The notes below the pieces were generated by a model. That model searched no databases and was not told where the DNA came from. It worked only from the letters and a program-made list of their open reading frames with translations. Below, piece after piece: positions 1-9,219 of a stretch of DNA of 49,860 nucleotides. Source of the stretch: Deltaproteobacteria bacterium UBA2221 (GTDB lineage: Bacteria > Desulfobacterota > Syntrophorhabdia > Syntrophorhabdales > WCHB1-27); NCBI GenBank assembly GCA_002328485.1, contig DCUF01000083.1:1-49860 (forward strand), written 5' to 3'. Position 1 is the stretch's first letter; each line of letters opens with the position of its first letter. The translations under genes were made by a program, and so were the position numbers.

Positions 1-26
1 TCTTTGAAGGGGGCTACGGTTTCCAC
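1..26 (-). CDS. Start of the next gene after bamC (partial, runs off the window)
   Basis: Downstream of the bamC stop a GTG codon at 26-24 has an AAGGA Shine-Dalgarno-like sequence eight bases before it and opens a frame reading METVAPFK to the window edge. The position suggests the next gene of the bam-type cluster. Eight residues are too few to name a product, and the start is chosen only from the ribosome-binding site. Confidence 0.4.
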
Positions 27-50
27 GATGTCAATCCTTTTTTGTTTGGC

Positions 51-590
51 TTATTGTTGGTCCTTTTGGGACAGTCTCGCAGCCGTATCGAGCACCTTCT
101 GCATGCCGTGCTTATCGATCAAAGACTGCATGGCAATGTCCACGTCCTCGGGTTTGGCCTCCGGTTCGGCTTCTTCTTCCCTCTCCTCGACCACCAGAGC
201 CTCATTGAGGCACCATTTGACGCACAGGGGCTCTTCTTCGCCCTCGCACATATCGCACTTGAGGGGCAGACCGGAATCGGGCTCTTTGAAAGCGTCTCTG
301 GAGGGACAGGCCGCGCGGCAAAATGCGCACTCACCATACTCTTTGCCATCCAAGACATACTTATCCCTACCCATGCATTCAGCGGCGGTATACTCACCGG
401 CGTAGACTGGAAGGTAGATGTCCCTTATGGGTTCACGGATCATCCTAATCCGCGACCTGGCCGGATTATTGCTGCTATACTTCGGGTTCGCGTGAAAGGC
501 GGAGCATATGACCTCACATGCCCGGCAACCATTGCATTTATCAACATCGATCTTGATTGTTCTAATCTTCTTCTTATCTTTCTCTGCCAT
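51..590 (-). CDS. bamC: BamC-like ferredoxin subunit (multi-[4Fe-4S] electron-transfer protein)
   Basis: A 179-residue iron-sulfur protein. It carries a classical CNGCRACEVIC cluster motif near residue 20, a second group CAFCRAACPS near residue 85 and a third group CDMCEGEEEPLCVKWC near residue 110. This is the ferredoxin-like arrangement of electron-transfer partners of AOR-family tungsten enzymes, and it lies directly downstream of bamB. In class II benzoyl-CoA reductases BamC passes electrons between BamB and the BamDEFGHI part; that role is inferred from the family and the neighbour. The tail (from about residue 125) is rich in Glu and probably helical. ATG at 590 is preferred over the GTG at 602 because AAGGTGG precedes it at good spacing. 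The gap to bamB is about 30 bases, so the two are probably co-transcribed. Confidence 0.75.
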   Translation of the reverse strand: MAEKDKKKIRTIKIDVDKCNGCRACEVICSAFHANPKYSSNNPARSRIRMIREPIRDIYLPVYAGEYTAAECMGRDKYVLDGKEYGECAFCRAACPSRDAFKEPDSGLPLKCDMCEGEEEPLCVKWCLNEALVVEEREEEAEPEAKPEDVDIAMQSLIDKHGMQKVLDTAARLSQKDQQ

Positions 591-622
591 GACGGTTACC
601 ACCTTTTTTCGCTTTATTCTTC

Positions 623-2614
623 TTAGCCTTCCGCCGGGGCGGGGGCGTTTCCGTTATCTGTCAGGATGCCTCTCTTCTCCAGATCCTCGGCAACACTGCC
701 AAGATCGAGTGCCTGGAGGGTCTCCTTTGTAGGGATGCCATCGTTGTTCCAGCCTTTGAACTTGTAGTAGCCATCCAAGAGCTGCTGTTCCAACTCCGGG
801 AACCTCTTCTTCCAGTGGTCTTCCGGCGGTTTCTCGTCGGCCCTTCTCAGACCCCTTCTTACATTGATGGCCCTGATCAGGTTTCGGTTCCTTCTATATA
901 CTTCCTTCAGGCCTTCCTCATCCATCTCGATCCCTGCGCCAGCGGATATGAATTTCGGGTAGTTGTGGATGTGGTACGGGGGCTTCAGCGGGAAGGATGA
1001 CAGACCGGCGCACACGCCCAGGGCATCGTCGATGTAGTGCATCATCTCCTGCCAATCGACGATGTCGATGGACATGTCAATGGTTGGGAAATAGGGGTTC
1101 GACTTCTCCCCGCGGGGTTCCCACTCAAGAACGATCTTCTTGAACTTGTCATCAGGGACCTGGAACCAGTCGGAGATGAACTCTTCCCTCTCTTCCATGG
1201 TCATGAAGGGCGCCTGCGGGAACTGGCCTTCAATCTGGGTGATGTTTATCTTCTCGCCGGTGGCATACATGAGGAAGTAGACGGGGTTCAGCATGCCGAG
1301 TTTCAGGGGAAGCTGTTCGTGCTTCTTGATGTTGTTGTGGGCATACTCCTCTGCGCCATTACCGATCTTCTTTGCCGCCCAATACGTGCCATCTGCCAGG
1401 ATGTCGCCAACGCCTTCGCGTCTGACGATTCTGTCGAGCATCCAGTAGAATTTTCCCTCGTTGTCGGACGGGCAGCCTTCGAAGTACTCTTCCCCAAGGA
1501 TGCCCGCTTCTCTCAATTCAAAACCGAAGGCCATGATCTGGGGAGTAGAGAACCCGTCAACGCCATACTCCGTAGCCTTCTGGGCGATCCTGAAACCGAA
1601 TTCGAGGTTGTCCACATAGGCCGCCATGGTGTAGGTAAGTTTGGAGAAGCACTTCATCATATACGTGTTCATTCCGGGCAAGGAAAGAATGGCGCCGCAT
1701 TTCATCGGGCAGTTGTAGCAGCTAATCAACCGCTGCCGTGCAGAAGTATGGACTTCTCTCCACAGTGCTTCGATCTCCGGCTGCCAGAAATCCTTTCTTC
1801 TGGTGCGGGAGTTCCCCCAGGAGAAATTCTCGGTATGCCACTTTTCATCGATATGGAGCATCTCCTGCGGCGATCCGAGGCCCTGGAGAATGGTCATGAC
1901 GTTTGGAACCGGGTGCTCGTTCCGGTACTTTATATACTTTAAGACTTCATTACAGAGATCGTAGAACTCCGTTGCCTTGGCCAGGTTCACATCTTTGGTT
2001 CCCCTGATCGCAATGGCCTTCAGGCCCTTGTCTCCCATGACAGCGCCTAATCCGAGTCGGCTGGCACTCGACCTTCCCTGCTCGATAGAGGCCGTGAAAA
2101 CCCGATTTTCCCCTGCCAAGCCAATGGCTGCGACCTGAGCATTCGGCTGGTTCAACTCTTTTCGAATCAGCTCCTGGGTCTCGACAGCACCCTTGCCTTG
2201 CAGGTACGTGGCATCGCGCAATTCGACCTTGTCATTGTTGATCCACAGGTAAACCAGCTTCGGGGACTTGCCTCGGAAGATTATCTTGTCGTAGCCGGCA
2301 TATTTCAGTTCCGGAGCCAAGAACCCACCCATCATGGAGTAGCCCATCAGCAAGGTCTGAGGAGAATAGGCGGTAATGATAGTACGGTTGGCGCCGGGGG
2401 CAGGTGTCCCGCCCAGCAAACCGGCGCTGAACATCAACGTGACATCGGGGGAAAAGGGATCAGTCTCAGGGGGAACCCTATCCCACAATACTCTGGCGTT
2501 GGTACCCAAACCGCCAAGATGAAGCTCCGTCAATCGCGGATCCGTCTCTACCCTTTCAATGTTTCCCGTGGACAGATCAACCTCTAAATTATACCCTGTC
2601 TCTGCGTACCTCAT
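623..2614 (-). CDS. bamB: BamB-like tungsten aldehyde-ferredoxin-oxidoreductase-family subunit
   Basis: A 663-residue member of the aldehyde:ferredoxin oxidoreductase family. The N-terminal half has the bis-pterin-binding signature GAVMGDKGLKAIAIRG (about 190-205). The [4Fe-4S] ligands appear as C299-x2-C302-x3-C306 plus C535 in DDALGVCAG, as in AOR. Length and the adjacent BamC-like ferredoxin fit BamB, the active-site subunit of ATP-independent class II benzoyl-CoA reductase, which dearomatises benzoyl-CoA to the 1,5-dienoyl-CoA in obligate anaerobes. The start ATG follows GAGGGG. Anaerobes often carry several bamB paralogues, and other AOR-family enzymes acting on aldehydes look similar, so the exact substrate cannot be fixed from sequence alone. 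The catalytic His/Glu environment could not be checked without an alignment. Confidence 0.72.
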   Translation of the reverse strand: MRYAETGYNLEVDLSTGNIERVETDPRLTELHLGGLGTNARVLWDRVPPETDPFSPDVTLMFSAGLLGGTPAPGANRTIITAYSPQTLLMGYSMMGGFLAPELKYAGYDKIIFRGKSPKLVYLWINNDKVELRDATYLQGKGAVETQELIRKELNQPNAQVAAIGLAGENRVFTASIEQGRSSASRLGLGAVMGDKGLKAIAIRGTKDVNLAKATEFYDLCNEVLKYIKYRNEHPVPNVMTILQGLGSPQEMLHIDEKWHTENFSWGNSRTRRKDFWQPEIEALWREVHTSARQRLISCYNCPMKCGAILSLPGMNTYMMKCFSKLTYTMAAYVDNLEFGFRIAQKATEYGVDGFSTPQIMAFGFELREAGILGEEYFEGCPSDNEGKFYWMLDRIVRREGVGDILADGTYWAAKKIGNGAEEYAHNNIKKHEQLPLKLGMLNPVYFLMYATGEKINITQIEGQFPQAPFMTMEEREEFISDWFQVPDDKFKKIVLEWEPRGEKSNPYFPTIDMSIDIVDWQEMMHYIDDALGVCAGLSSFPLKPPYHIHNYPKFISAGAGIEMDEEGLKEVYRRNRNLIRAINVRRGLRRADEKPPEDHWKKRFPELEQQLLDGYYKFKGWNNDGIPTKETLQALDLGSVAEDLEKRGILTDNGNAPAPAEG

Positions 2615-3183
2615 TTTTACCCCTCGTTAAGTATCTTTGGCAGCCGTCTGGCCTTGGGCTGCGCAGGTTGTTCCTATTTTCACTTGCTTGTCGACATCAA
2701 GACTATACCAAGAACTAAAAACTGTCAAGCGTGAATTTGTACACATTCTCTCCCGCTGGCTCGCAGAGGCAGCGAAGCCATTTTGCCCTGTATTATCAAT
2801 AATTTGGCGCTAAGCAATTGGCAGACGGATGAATCCCCCGCCTTCGGACGCCTACAGCCGGTCATCTCTTGCCACAACTAACGTTACCCATTACTACCTT
2901 ATAGGCTACTAACTGCTGTAATACGGTCGGCAAATCGAGCCTGCGTGGGCAACAGAAGAAAACGACCGCCAATACTGCTAATCCACTTGTGAAATGAGAG
3001 CATCCACGTTGCTCGCCGACGCTCGGTACATCTCCCCTTTTCAGGGCTTTGGAGATCCTGCATAACGAATCCTTTCACAAGCCGCACATGTCTCGATAAG
3101 GGAGAGACCTGAGGATACCAATCGGAGAACCTGCTTCTGGAAACAAAAAACCGGGAGGGTCTCGACAAGGGTGAGGCTATTCT
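2615..3183. other. 569-bp non-coding gap upstream of bamB
   Basis: No convincing gene. It should hold the bamBC promoter region on the minus strand. A minus-strand open frame across about 2899-3168 has no recognisable motif, unusual Arg/Ser-rich composition and no ribosome-binding site, so I treat it as chance. I see no clear terminator or repeat. Confidence 0.5.
2702..2728 (-). promoter_or_regulatory. Candidate sigma-70 promoter for bamBC
   Basis: On the minus strand TTGACA (2728-2723) is followed after 15 bp by TATAGT (2707-2702), about 90 bases before the bamB start. Both hexamers are good but the spacer is short, so this is only a candidate. Confidence 0.35.
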
Positions 3184-4023
3184 TTATCTATCCCGAACAA
3201 AGGTGACCCCGAGTGTTCCGGGACCGGCATGGGAAGCGACAACCCCGCCGATCCTTGCACGGTACACCATGGTGGCGTTCTTTATCCTTTGCAGCCTTTC
3301 AAGAAGGCCATCGACGAGAAGGCCATTGTCAGATTCAGCCAATGAATACTTAATGCTATGGCCTTCAGCGGCCTGCCTTTCGACCAGCTCCACAAAACGG
3401 TTTAGAAGTCGTTCGGTGGTCCGTATCTTTTCAACTGGTTGGATCTCCCCTTCCACGAGCCTCATGAGCGGCTTAATCTTCATTAGCGTACCCAGGAATG
3501 CTTGAGCTTTGCCGATTCGTCCTCCCCGCTGGAGATAGTGAAGCGAATCAACCGAGAAATACGTTTCGGCTGTATCGGCCAGATGCCGCGCCGTTTCGAC
3601 AACTTCCTCAAACCGGGCTCCCCTCCCAATCTTTTCAACGAGAAGCAGGATTATCTGGCCCAGCCCGAGCGACGCCTGCCGGGAATCTACAACCTCTATT
3701 CTTGCCTCGGGGAAATGGTTTCGGGCAAGGTTTGCCGACTGGTAAGTGCCACTCAACCGAGAAGAAATATGGATCGAGAGTATGGGCTCCCCGCTCTCCG
3801 CATAGGGGGTGAAGGCCTCCACGAAATCTTGAGGCGAGGGTTGAGATGTCCCTGGAACCTCATTGGATTTTGACAGAAGAGCATAGAATTCATCTGGACT
3901 GATATCGTAGAAATCACGCCAGCTCTTCTCGCCGAGGTGGATAGTAAGAGGAACGGGTGTTATGTCATGTTGCTTGTAGAGTTCGCTTGTTAGATCCGCC
4001 GTGCTGTCCGTAACAATCTTCAT
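3184..4023 (-). CDS. DegV/FakB-family fatty-acid-binding protein
   Basis: A 279-residue DegV-family protein. It begins with the family signature MKIVTDSTADL. It also has the TSQPSP segment (about 60), the SSRLSGTYQSA lipid-carboxylate loop (about 88) and the YLQRGGRIGKA motif (about 165). In the FakAB system FakB proteins hold a fatty acid so that FakA can phosphorylate it to acyl-phosphate for phospholipid synthesis. The gene lies 27 bases after a FakA-like gene on the same strand and is probably co-transcribed with it, which supports this role. Full length. The bound acyl chain cannot be predicted. Confidence 0.85.
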   Translation of the reverse strand: MKIVTDSTADLTSELYKQHDITPVPLTIHLGEKSWRDFYDISPDEFYALLSKSNEVPGTSQPSPQDFVEAFTPYAESGEPILSIHISSRLSGTYQSANLARNHFPEARIEVVDSRQASLGLGQIILLLVEKIGRGARFEEVVETARHLADTAETYFSVDSLHYLQRGGRIGKAQAFLGTLMKIKPLMRLVEGEIQPVEKIRTTERLLNRFVELVERQAAEGHSIKYSLAESDNGLLVDGLLERLQRIKNATMVYRARIGGVVASHAGPGTLGVTFVRDR

Positions 4024-4050
4024 TCCACTCTAAGACCTCGCATCAATCCC

Positions 4051-5652
4051 CTATTCAACGGAAACAATATAGCTGGCGTAGGGCTGCCCGCCATAGTACA
4101 CCTCGATCCCCTTATCGCCCAGACGTTCCTGAAGCCTCGAGCTCACGGCACCGGCATCCTCCTTGGCGATCGAATCGCCATAATAGAGGGTGACAATTTC
4201 GTGGGAGGGATCGACCATCGCCTCAACGAGATCAGCCACGGCATCTTCCGCGGATAATCGCGAGCATCTGATCTTCCCGTCTGAGATGCCAATAAACTCG
4301 CCCCTTCTCACCTTCACCCCGCCGAGGGTTGCGTCCCTGGATGCCTCCGTAACCTCACCGCTCCTTACATTCGTAATCGCCGCCTCCATTCTGTCGACAT
4401 TTTCCTCGCAGGTTGCTTCATCAACAAAGGCAAGGAGCGCTGAGATCCCTTCCGGAACGGTCGCAGTCTTGACCACGGTCACCCTCTTCGGCGTCCGTTC
4501 AGCGGCCTGGACCGCCGCCGGGTAGATGTTCTTATGGTTGGGCAGCACGATCACAGAGTCAGAGATTGTCATTTCTATGGCCGCTATTATGTCCGACGTG
4601 CTTGGGTTCTGCGTTGGCCCTCCATCCAGCACCAGTTCTGCCCCGGTGTTATAGAACAACTCCTTAAAACCGTCCCCCAAAGCGATTGCAACAACCGAGG
4701 CGGCTTTGGAGCTGCTCTCCGCCACAAGACGCCGTGTATGCTGCACCAGCATGTCATCCACCTTAATGGACGAGACGGTACCGAAATCCGCCGCACGACG
4801 CAATACCTCTTCAGGCTGTCCGGTATGAATATGGATCCTGGCCGCGCGGGTGTCACCTACAATCACGATGGAATCACCCATGGCAGCTAATGAATTCTTT
4901 AAGGCCTCCTCCGATATCTGGGCCCCTTTTATGATGAACTCGGTACAATATCTAAAAGTGACCTGTTCAGCCGGTATTTCCAGGGCATTTTCGTTGAATC
5001 CGGTCTCATCATGGATAGGCCCGTTCGCCGTTATCGTGCCCTGTATGAGACGCTGCATCCCTTCCAGGAAAAAGAGAAATCCGAGGCCTCCTGCGTCCAC
5101 CACCCCCGCCTCCTGCAACTTGGGCAGGAGCAGCGGCGTCCGTTCCACTGATGATCGGGCAGATTTGACCATGGCATCCGTGAGGAGAGATAGATCCCCG
5201 ATGGTGTCCACGGACTGTTCAAAGGCCTCGGCAGTCTCGCGGATGACGGTAAGAATGGTGCCCTCTGCCGGACGTAACACCGCTCTATAAGCTTTTCTTA
5301 CCCCCCTTGACAGGGCATCGGCAATGTCAAGCGCACAGAACCTCTGACGGCCCTCAACATCCTCGCCGAAAGCAGAAAGGATTTGGGCCATTATGATGCC
5401 TGAGTTTCCTCGGGCCCCCATGAGGGCCCCCCATGCGGCTGCCTTGACGACCGTTTCGAGAGATACTTCCCTGACGGCCTCCATCTCCCTGACCGCAGAG
5501 GCCAGGGTCATAGACATGTTGCTCCCTGTATCCCCGTCAGGCACGGGGAAGACATTTATTCTATTAAGAAGTTCCCTATTCTGAAAAACCCAGTCGGCCC
5601 CGGCCTTGACTATGGCCTTAAACCGTCTGGCACTAATGTAAAGGATCGACAA
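4051..5652 (-). CDS. FakA-like fatty-acid kinase (DAK2 domain protein, YloV type)
   Basis: A 533-residue protein with the DhaL/DAK2 nucleotide-binding domain at the N terminus. NVFPVPDGDTGSNM (about 34-47) carries the metal-binding aspartates and GARGNSGIIMAQ follows near residue 78. The middle and C-terminal regions match the FakA/YloV family in layout and length. FakA phosphorylates fatty acids delivered by FakB/DegV proteins, and a DegV gene follows 27 bases downstream. The frame opens with TTG at 5652 behind a GGAAGG-type ribosome-binding site. No ATG gives a complete N-terminal domain, so the TTG start is plausible. Acyl-phosphate entry into lipid synthesis is inferred from the family. 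Confidence 0.85.
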   Translation of the reverse strand: MSILYISARRFKAIVKAGADWVFQNRELLNRINVFPVPDGDTGSNMSMTLASAVREMEAVREVSLETVVKAAAWGALMGARGNSGIIMAQILSAFGEDVEGRQRFCALDIADALSRGVRKAYRAVLRPAEGTILTVIRETAEAFEQSVDTIGDLSLLTDAMVKSARSSVERTPLLLPKLQEAGVVDAGGLGFLFFLEGMQRLIQGTITANGPIHDETGFNENALEIPAEQVTFRYCTEFIIKGAQISEEALKNSLAAMGDSIVIVGDTRAARIHIHTGQPEEVLRRAADFGTVSSIKVDDMLVQHTRRLVAESSSKAASVVAIALGDGFKELFYNTGAELVLDGGPTQNPSTSDIIAAIEMTISDSVIVLPNHKNIYPAAVQAAERTPKRVTVVKTATVPEGISALLAFVDEATCEENVDRMEAAITNVRSGEVTEASRDATLGGVKVRRGEFIGISDGKIRCSRLSAEDAVADLVEAMVDPSHEIVTLYYGDSIAKEDAGAVSSRLQERLGDKGIEVYYGGQPYASYIVSVE

Positions 5653-5806
5653 CTCGATATACCTTCCCGCTTCCTCGCATGAGATCTGGCCGAGCCAACT
5701 TGGTAATCAATATAATCAAAACCGACTCCCGATAATAGCGGCTCTCGATAACGCTCCAAAGAGAACGTCCAGAGAACTATCTCGCAACGTCCAGCGGTCT
5801 ATTTCG

Positions 5807-7090
5807 CTAGAACTGGTATCGCGTGCTCAAGGAAAAAATGTGGGCATGGGCATCCTTGAACTTGCCCGTGACTTGGTAAGGTGTTCCGGCGATGTTCCCC
5901 GACTCGTTCTTCCATCTTCTGTCCTGATCATCCAGATAGTTGTAGGCAAGGTCGAAGGTGAGACTGCCCAAATGTATGCCGAGCCCTGTGCAATAGAGCC
6001 ACCTGTTACCGGACGGAACGAGTGGATCCAACGTCTCCCGGGGGACTGCGGATTCATCCCATATTATCCCCGCCCGAAGATCAACATATTTGTTCAGGGA
6101 ATATTGGCCACCGAGCCGAAATGTCCACGTGTTATGCCAGTTCTTCCTGGACTCCATAGAATTGCCGCTGTCCAATTCTACCCGCAATTTGCGGTAGCTG
6201 CTCCATTCGGTCCACTGGGCGTCGGTCTCAAAGGTAAACCCTGAAACCTTGTAGGCAAGGCCAAAGATAGCGGTCGCCGGCAACGTGAGCTTTGCGGCTG
6301 CTCCCTGGGGAAAACCGGTAACACGTGCGCCATTCGTGTCATTGTTGAGGGAGGCCTTCCCACTGTGGAGATCGTGCTTTACCTCACTGAGATAGGTGGC
6401 ACCAGCCGACAACGCCGAAGTGATCTGATAGCGCACACCCACTGCGTAGCCCCAATCCCAGTCATCACCTTTTAGCCGGAGGGTGCCTACGACCGGCCCC
6501 GAAGGACTCATCCCTAGCAGCTTCTTATTACGTAGATTGATGTCCAGATATCGATAAGCCGGTCCGATACCGATCGATAAACCCGTGATGGGCTCATAAC
6601 TGACTATCGGGCTGATGGTAACCGTCTTTATAAAGGCCTTGCCAGCCCCCGTAGTAAATCTACCTTCAAAGTCATCCGGCCATTCGGTTCCAAGGCCGAA
6701 ATTGCTGTAGCTGCCCAAGCCTATAGAAATCTTTTGGTTTATCTTGTGAGTAATGTAGAAATGAGGAATCGTCCAGGTGTGATCCTCGGCATGCCAGGTT
6801 TGGCCCGCAGCGCCGAGCGGGGTGGACCCATCACTTTCGAAGGCAGCCGATGGCATGATGGGGGAAACGCCAAACATGACCTGGGTACCTTCGAGTTGGG
6901 AAATACCGGCGGGATTATAAAAGATGGCGGAGGGATCGTCGGCCTGGGCAGTGAATGCACCACCCATACCAACCGCCTTCGCTCCCTGTTCATAGATGTA
7001 GAATCCGTTACCGAACACGTAAAGGGGTACAAAAGAAAAGAGAACGACTGCCGCCAAACAAAAACCGTGAAGCCATCTGTTATGCCTCAT
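5807..7090 (-). CDS. FadL/OmpP1/TodX-family outer-membrane transport protein
   Basis: A 427-residue secreted beta-barrel protein. Residues 1-27 form a signal peptide (charged start, hydrophobic core LAAVVLFSFVPLYV, then FGNG). The mature N terminus reads NGFYIYEQGAKAVGMGGAF, followed by DDPSAIFYNPAGIS, both hallmarks of FadL-type porins. The chain ends in Phe (STRYQF), as outer-membrane barrels do. The family imports long-chain fatty acids or aromatic hydrocarbons. It sits 154 bases upstream of fakA-fakB and shares a strand with bamBC, so either fatty acids or aromatic substrates are plausible cargo; the sequence does not decide. Confidence 0.85.
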   Translation of the reverse strand: MRHNRWLHGFCLAAVVLFSFVPLYVFGNGFYIYEQGAKAVGMGGAFTAQADDPSAIFYNPAGISQLEGTQVMFGVSPIMPSAAFESDGSTPLGAAGQTWHAEDHTWTIPHFYITHKINQKISIGLGSYSNFGLGTEWPDDFEGRFTTGAGKAFIKTVTISPIVSYEPITGLSIGIGPAYRYLDINLRNKKLLGMSPSGPVVGTLRLKGDDWDWGYAVGVRYQITSALSAGATYLSEVKHDLHSGKASLNNDTNGARVTGFPQGAAAKLTLPATAIFGLAYKVSGFTFETDAQWTEWSSYRKLRVELDSGNSMESRKNWHNTWTFRLGGQYSLNKYVDLRAGIIWDESAVPRETLDPLVPSGNRWLYCTGLGIHLGSLTFDLAYNYLDDQDRRWKNESGNIAGTPYQVTGKFKDAHAHIFSLSTRYQF

Positions 7091-7282
7091 AACCTTTCAC
7101 CATCCTATCCGGCAGAGTGGTAAGTCCAAGCACATCCTTAGATTATTCACGTGGTCGTTTCCGCGAAGGCGCCGAACCGAACAACTGGCTGGTGGCTATG
7201 CAAATGGTCATAGCCCCCGCTGGCAGAAATTTGGGTTCACATTACCACAGTTGTCCATAACTTTTCAAAAGAAAGATGGAGA

Positions 7283-7838
7283 GGGCAGCGATCGTCCTGG
7301 GGCCTGCCGATCCAGTATGTACAGCCCAGATCCTCTGGATCAACCTCGTTACCAACGGCCTCCAGGATGTGGCCATCGCCTTTCAACCGGGGAAAAAGAA
7401 CATCATCTGCAGAAAACCCCCCCGGTGAAGGCATCATGTCGCGCCTTCTCATTTCAGCGTATGGTTCCGGTCGGTCTGGCTATATCCTGGTTAATCTCAT
7501 GCTTTCCCTTCTTAAAGGGGGGCGACGCCATCGAACGGGCCCAGACGGTGGCCATGACGACCACGGTCCTTTTTCGGTTGTTCCAGGTGTAGAACTCCCA
7601 CCCTGAGGCCGAATCCGTCTTTCGCGTGAATCCCTTCAGAAATCCTTTCATCTTCTACGGCATGCTCGCGGCGTTCTTTGCACAGCTCGCCGTCATTGAC
7701 GTACCGGTTCTGGAGAGGATATTCAGGACTGTGCCGCTGACCGTTGTCAAGTGGGGAGAAGGTGGCCTTTCCGCACTATCTGTCGTCGTTGCGGTCGAGA
7801 TCGACAAGGCCGTAAGAAGGCGGAGAAAGCTGAAATGA
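7283..7838 (+). pseudogene. Decayed C-terminus of a cation-transporting P-type ATPase
   Basis: Pieces in successive plus-strand frames match the last membrane domain of P-type ATPases. QILWINLVTNGLQDVAIAFQ lies around 7328-7387. GLAISWLISCFPFLKGGDAI and ERAQTVAMTTTVLFRLFQV follow near 7475-7590 in another frame. NPFIFYGMLAAFFAQLAVID, ending in a basic tail and stop, covers 7633-7838 in a third frame. At least two frameshifts separate them, and the catalytic domains are absent upstream. Text differs from the intact MgtA-type ATPase at 36.7 kb, so this is another subfamily (PMA/Ca-type). Nonfunctional remnant. Confidence 0.75.
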
Positions 7839-7859
7839 GATATAAGATATAGGTCGAAA

Positions 7860-8340
7860 TAGGCTTCATTATGTATCGTCGCGCGAACCACAAGCTCCGG
7901 CTCGTTGGTCGAACCGGGAAAGTATCGGTCGTAGAGTTGCTGGAAAGAACGATGTGTCCAGGTCGAGGGATGCACACCGTTGCCTCACCGCTTGAACCTC
8001 CCCTTTGAAACGCTGCGGAGGCTCAAGCCCCAGAAGTGCGGCATGGGCCTCATTCGAATGATACTTACGAACGGGGTACTGGATCTGCCTCCCTTCGGGC
8101 GTCAGCTTCTGCCGGAAATTTCCCATTCTGCTGATCAGCGTGATGGCAATGAGCGGGATATTGAGGTCTGCAGCCGAGCGGATGGTATCTCCGGCAAGGA
8201 CCCCAAGTCCTCCGGGATAGGTCTTGATCTCCGGGATCAGTCCTATCTCCATGGAAAAGTAGACGATCTTCCCGCTGTCCAGAACGTTTTGGATGCTGGC
8301 TGCTTGTCTTATCAGGCAAAAGTCACTTGAAATAGGCCAT
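7860..8340 (-). pseudogene. Internally deleted alpha-glucan phosphorylase remnant
   Basis: On the minus strand KIVYFSMEIGLIPEI (about 8280-8230) and YPGGLGVLAGDTIRSAADLN match the start of the catalytic region of AgpP/GlgP-type alpha-glucan phosphorylases. This is followed by RMGNFRQKLTPEGRQIQYP. After YP the text jumps to YHSNEAHAALLGLE and KGEVQAVRQRC, which lie far downstream in intact proteins. It then shifts frame to HPSTWTHRSFQQLYDRYFPG, ending near 7860. The phosphorylase PLP domain is missing. An internal deletion, a frameshift and a 3' truncation make it a pseudogene. It runs tail-to-tail into the ATPase remnant, marking a deletion scar. Confidence 0.75.
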
Positions 8341-8352
8341 TCCAGTTGAGCT

Positions 8353-9219
8353 TCAAGGCTGTGCTGCCTTGTTCTTAACAGTTAGAACAGTGCATGGCAC
8401 CTCCCTGATTACTTTCTCTGCCACGCTCCCCATTATCAACCTGACAAAACCCGTTCTTCCTTCCGATCCCATAACAATGAGGTGGCAGCCTCTGTCCCTT
8501 ACCAGTTTGAGTATTTCCTCGTGAGGCTTGCCCAGGAGAAGCAGTTTTTCGGCCGTCACACCTTCAAAGTCGAAGGACGAAAGGAACCTATCGAACTCAG
8601 CCTTTTGTTCCTCGGTATAGGAGCCTATCGTTTGGGGTTCTAGCACGGGCCGCCCCGGATATACATTGGAAATATCTTCCACCACATTCACCACGGCCAG
8701 TTTGGCGTTGAAGGCCCGGGCTAAGGACAAGGCATGCTCGAGGGCCAGGCTGGAATGGTCCGAAAAATCCACCGGACAGAGTATGGCATCAATCCGCAAC
8801 GCTTGACCGGCCTTGATCAGCAAAACGGGGCGGTTTGAGTAACGCATAATCTGCTCGGCGGTAAACCCCAACTGGAATCTCTCGCCCGGCTCTTTTGTGC
8901 CCGACCCCATCACAATGGCGTCTACATCGTACCGATGTGCGGCCTCGTTAATACTTCGCACTGGCGGGCCTATATCAACCGCCGTTCTGATCCGGAACGA
9001 CCTCCCCTGCAAGATTCCGGAACGGGCCTGATCCAGAAGATTCTCAGCCTCCACCCGCAGGTCCTGGAGAGGAATCGGAGAGCCCTTAACCTCCGGAATG
9101 GCATGAAACAGCACAATTTCAGAATCAAACTGACTGGCCAAATACGCTCCGGCGTCCAAAACGTCCTGCGTGCCCTGCCGTAAATCTACTGCGAGCATTA
9201 TCCTGTCGAAAGATTGCAT
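8353..9219 (-). CDS. Tandem-domain universal stress protein (UspA family)
   Basis: A 288-residue protein with two Usp domains (about 1-140 and 142-285). The second has the ATP-binding loop GSEGRTGFVRLIMGSVAEKV. The first has a degenerate loop (VMGSGTKEPGERFQLGFTAE) and probably binds nucleotide weakly or not at all. Tandem Usp proteins are soluble stress and energy-state factors of poorly defined mechanism. It starts with ATG after a GGAGG-type site (AAGGAGGAAGGCC). A TTGACA about 120 bases upstream (9345-9340, minus strand) could be its -35 box, but the matching -10 is weak. The neighbouring pseudogenes suggest it is a survivor of a larger stress or glycogen locus; that is inference. Confidence 0.85.
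   Translation of the reverse strand: MQSFDRIMLAVDLRQGTQDVLDAGAYLASQFDSEIVLFHAIPEVKGSPIPLQDLRVEAENLLDQARSGILQGRSFRIRTAVDIGPPVRSINEAAHRYDVDAIVMGSGTKEPGERFQLGFTAEQIMRYSNRPVLLIKAGQALRIDAILCPVDFSDHSSLALEHALSLARAFNAKLAVVNVVEDISNVYPGRPVLEPQTIGSYTEEQKAEFDRFLSSFDFEGVTAEKLLLLGKPHEEILKLVRDRGCHLIVMGSEGRTGFVRLIMGSVAEKVIREVPCTVLTVKNKAAQP

Noticed and set aside
1037..1942. 301-aa plus-strand ORF inside bamB
   Set aside because: Antisense shadow of the bamB coding region; no motif, no ribosome-binding site, and the minus-strand frame is an obvious AOR-family enzyme.
2899..3168. 89-aa minus-strand ORF between DegV and bamB
   Set aside because: No start signal, odd composition and no family resemblance; judged chance.
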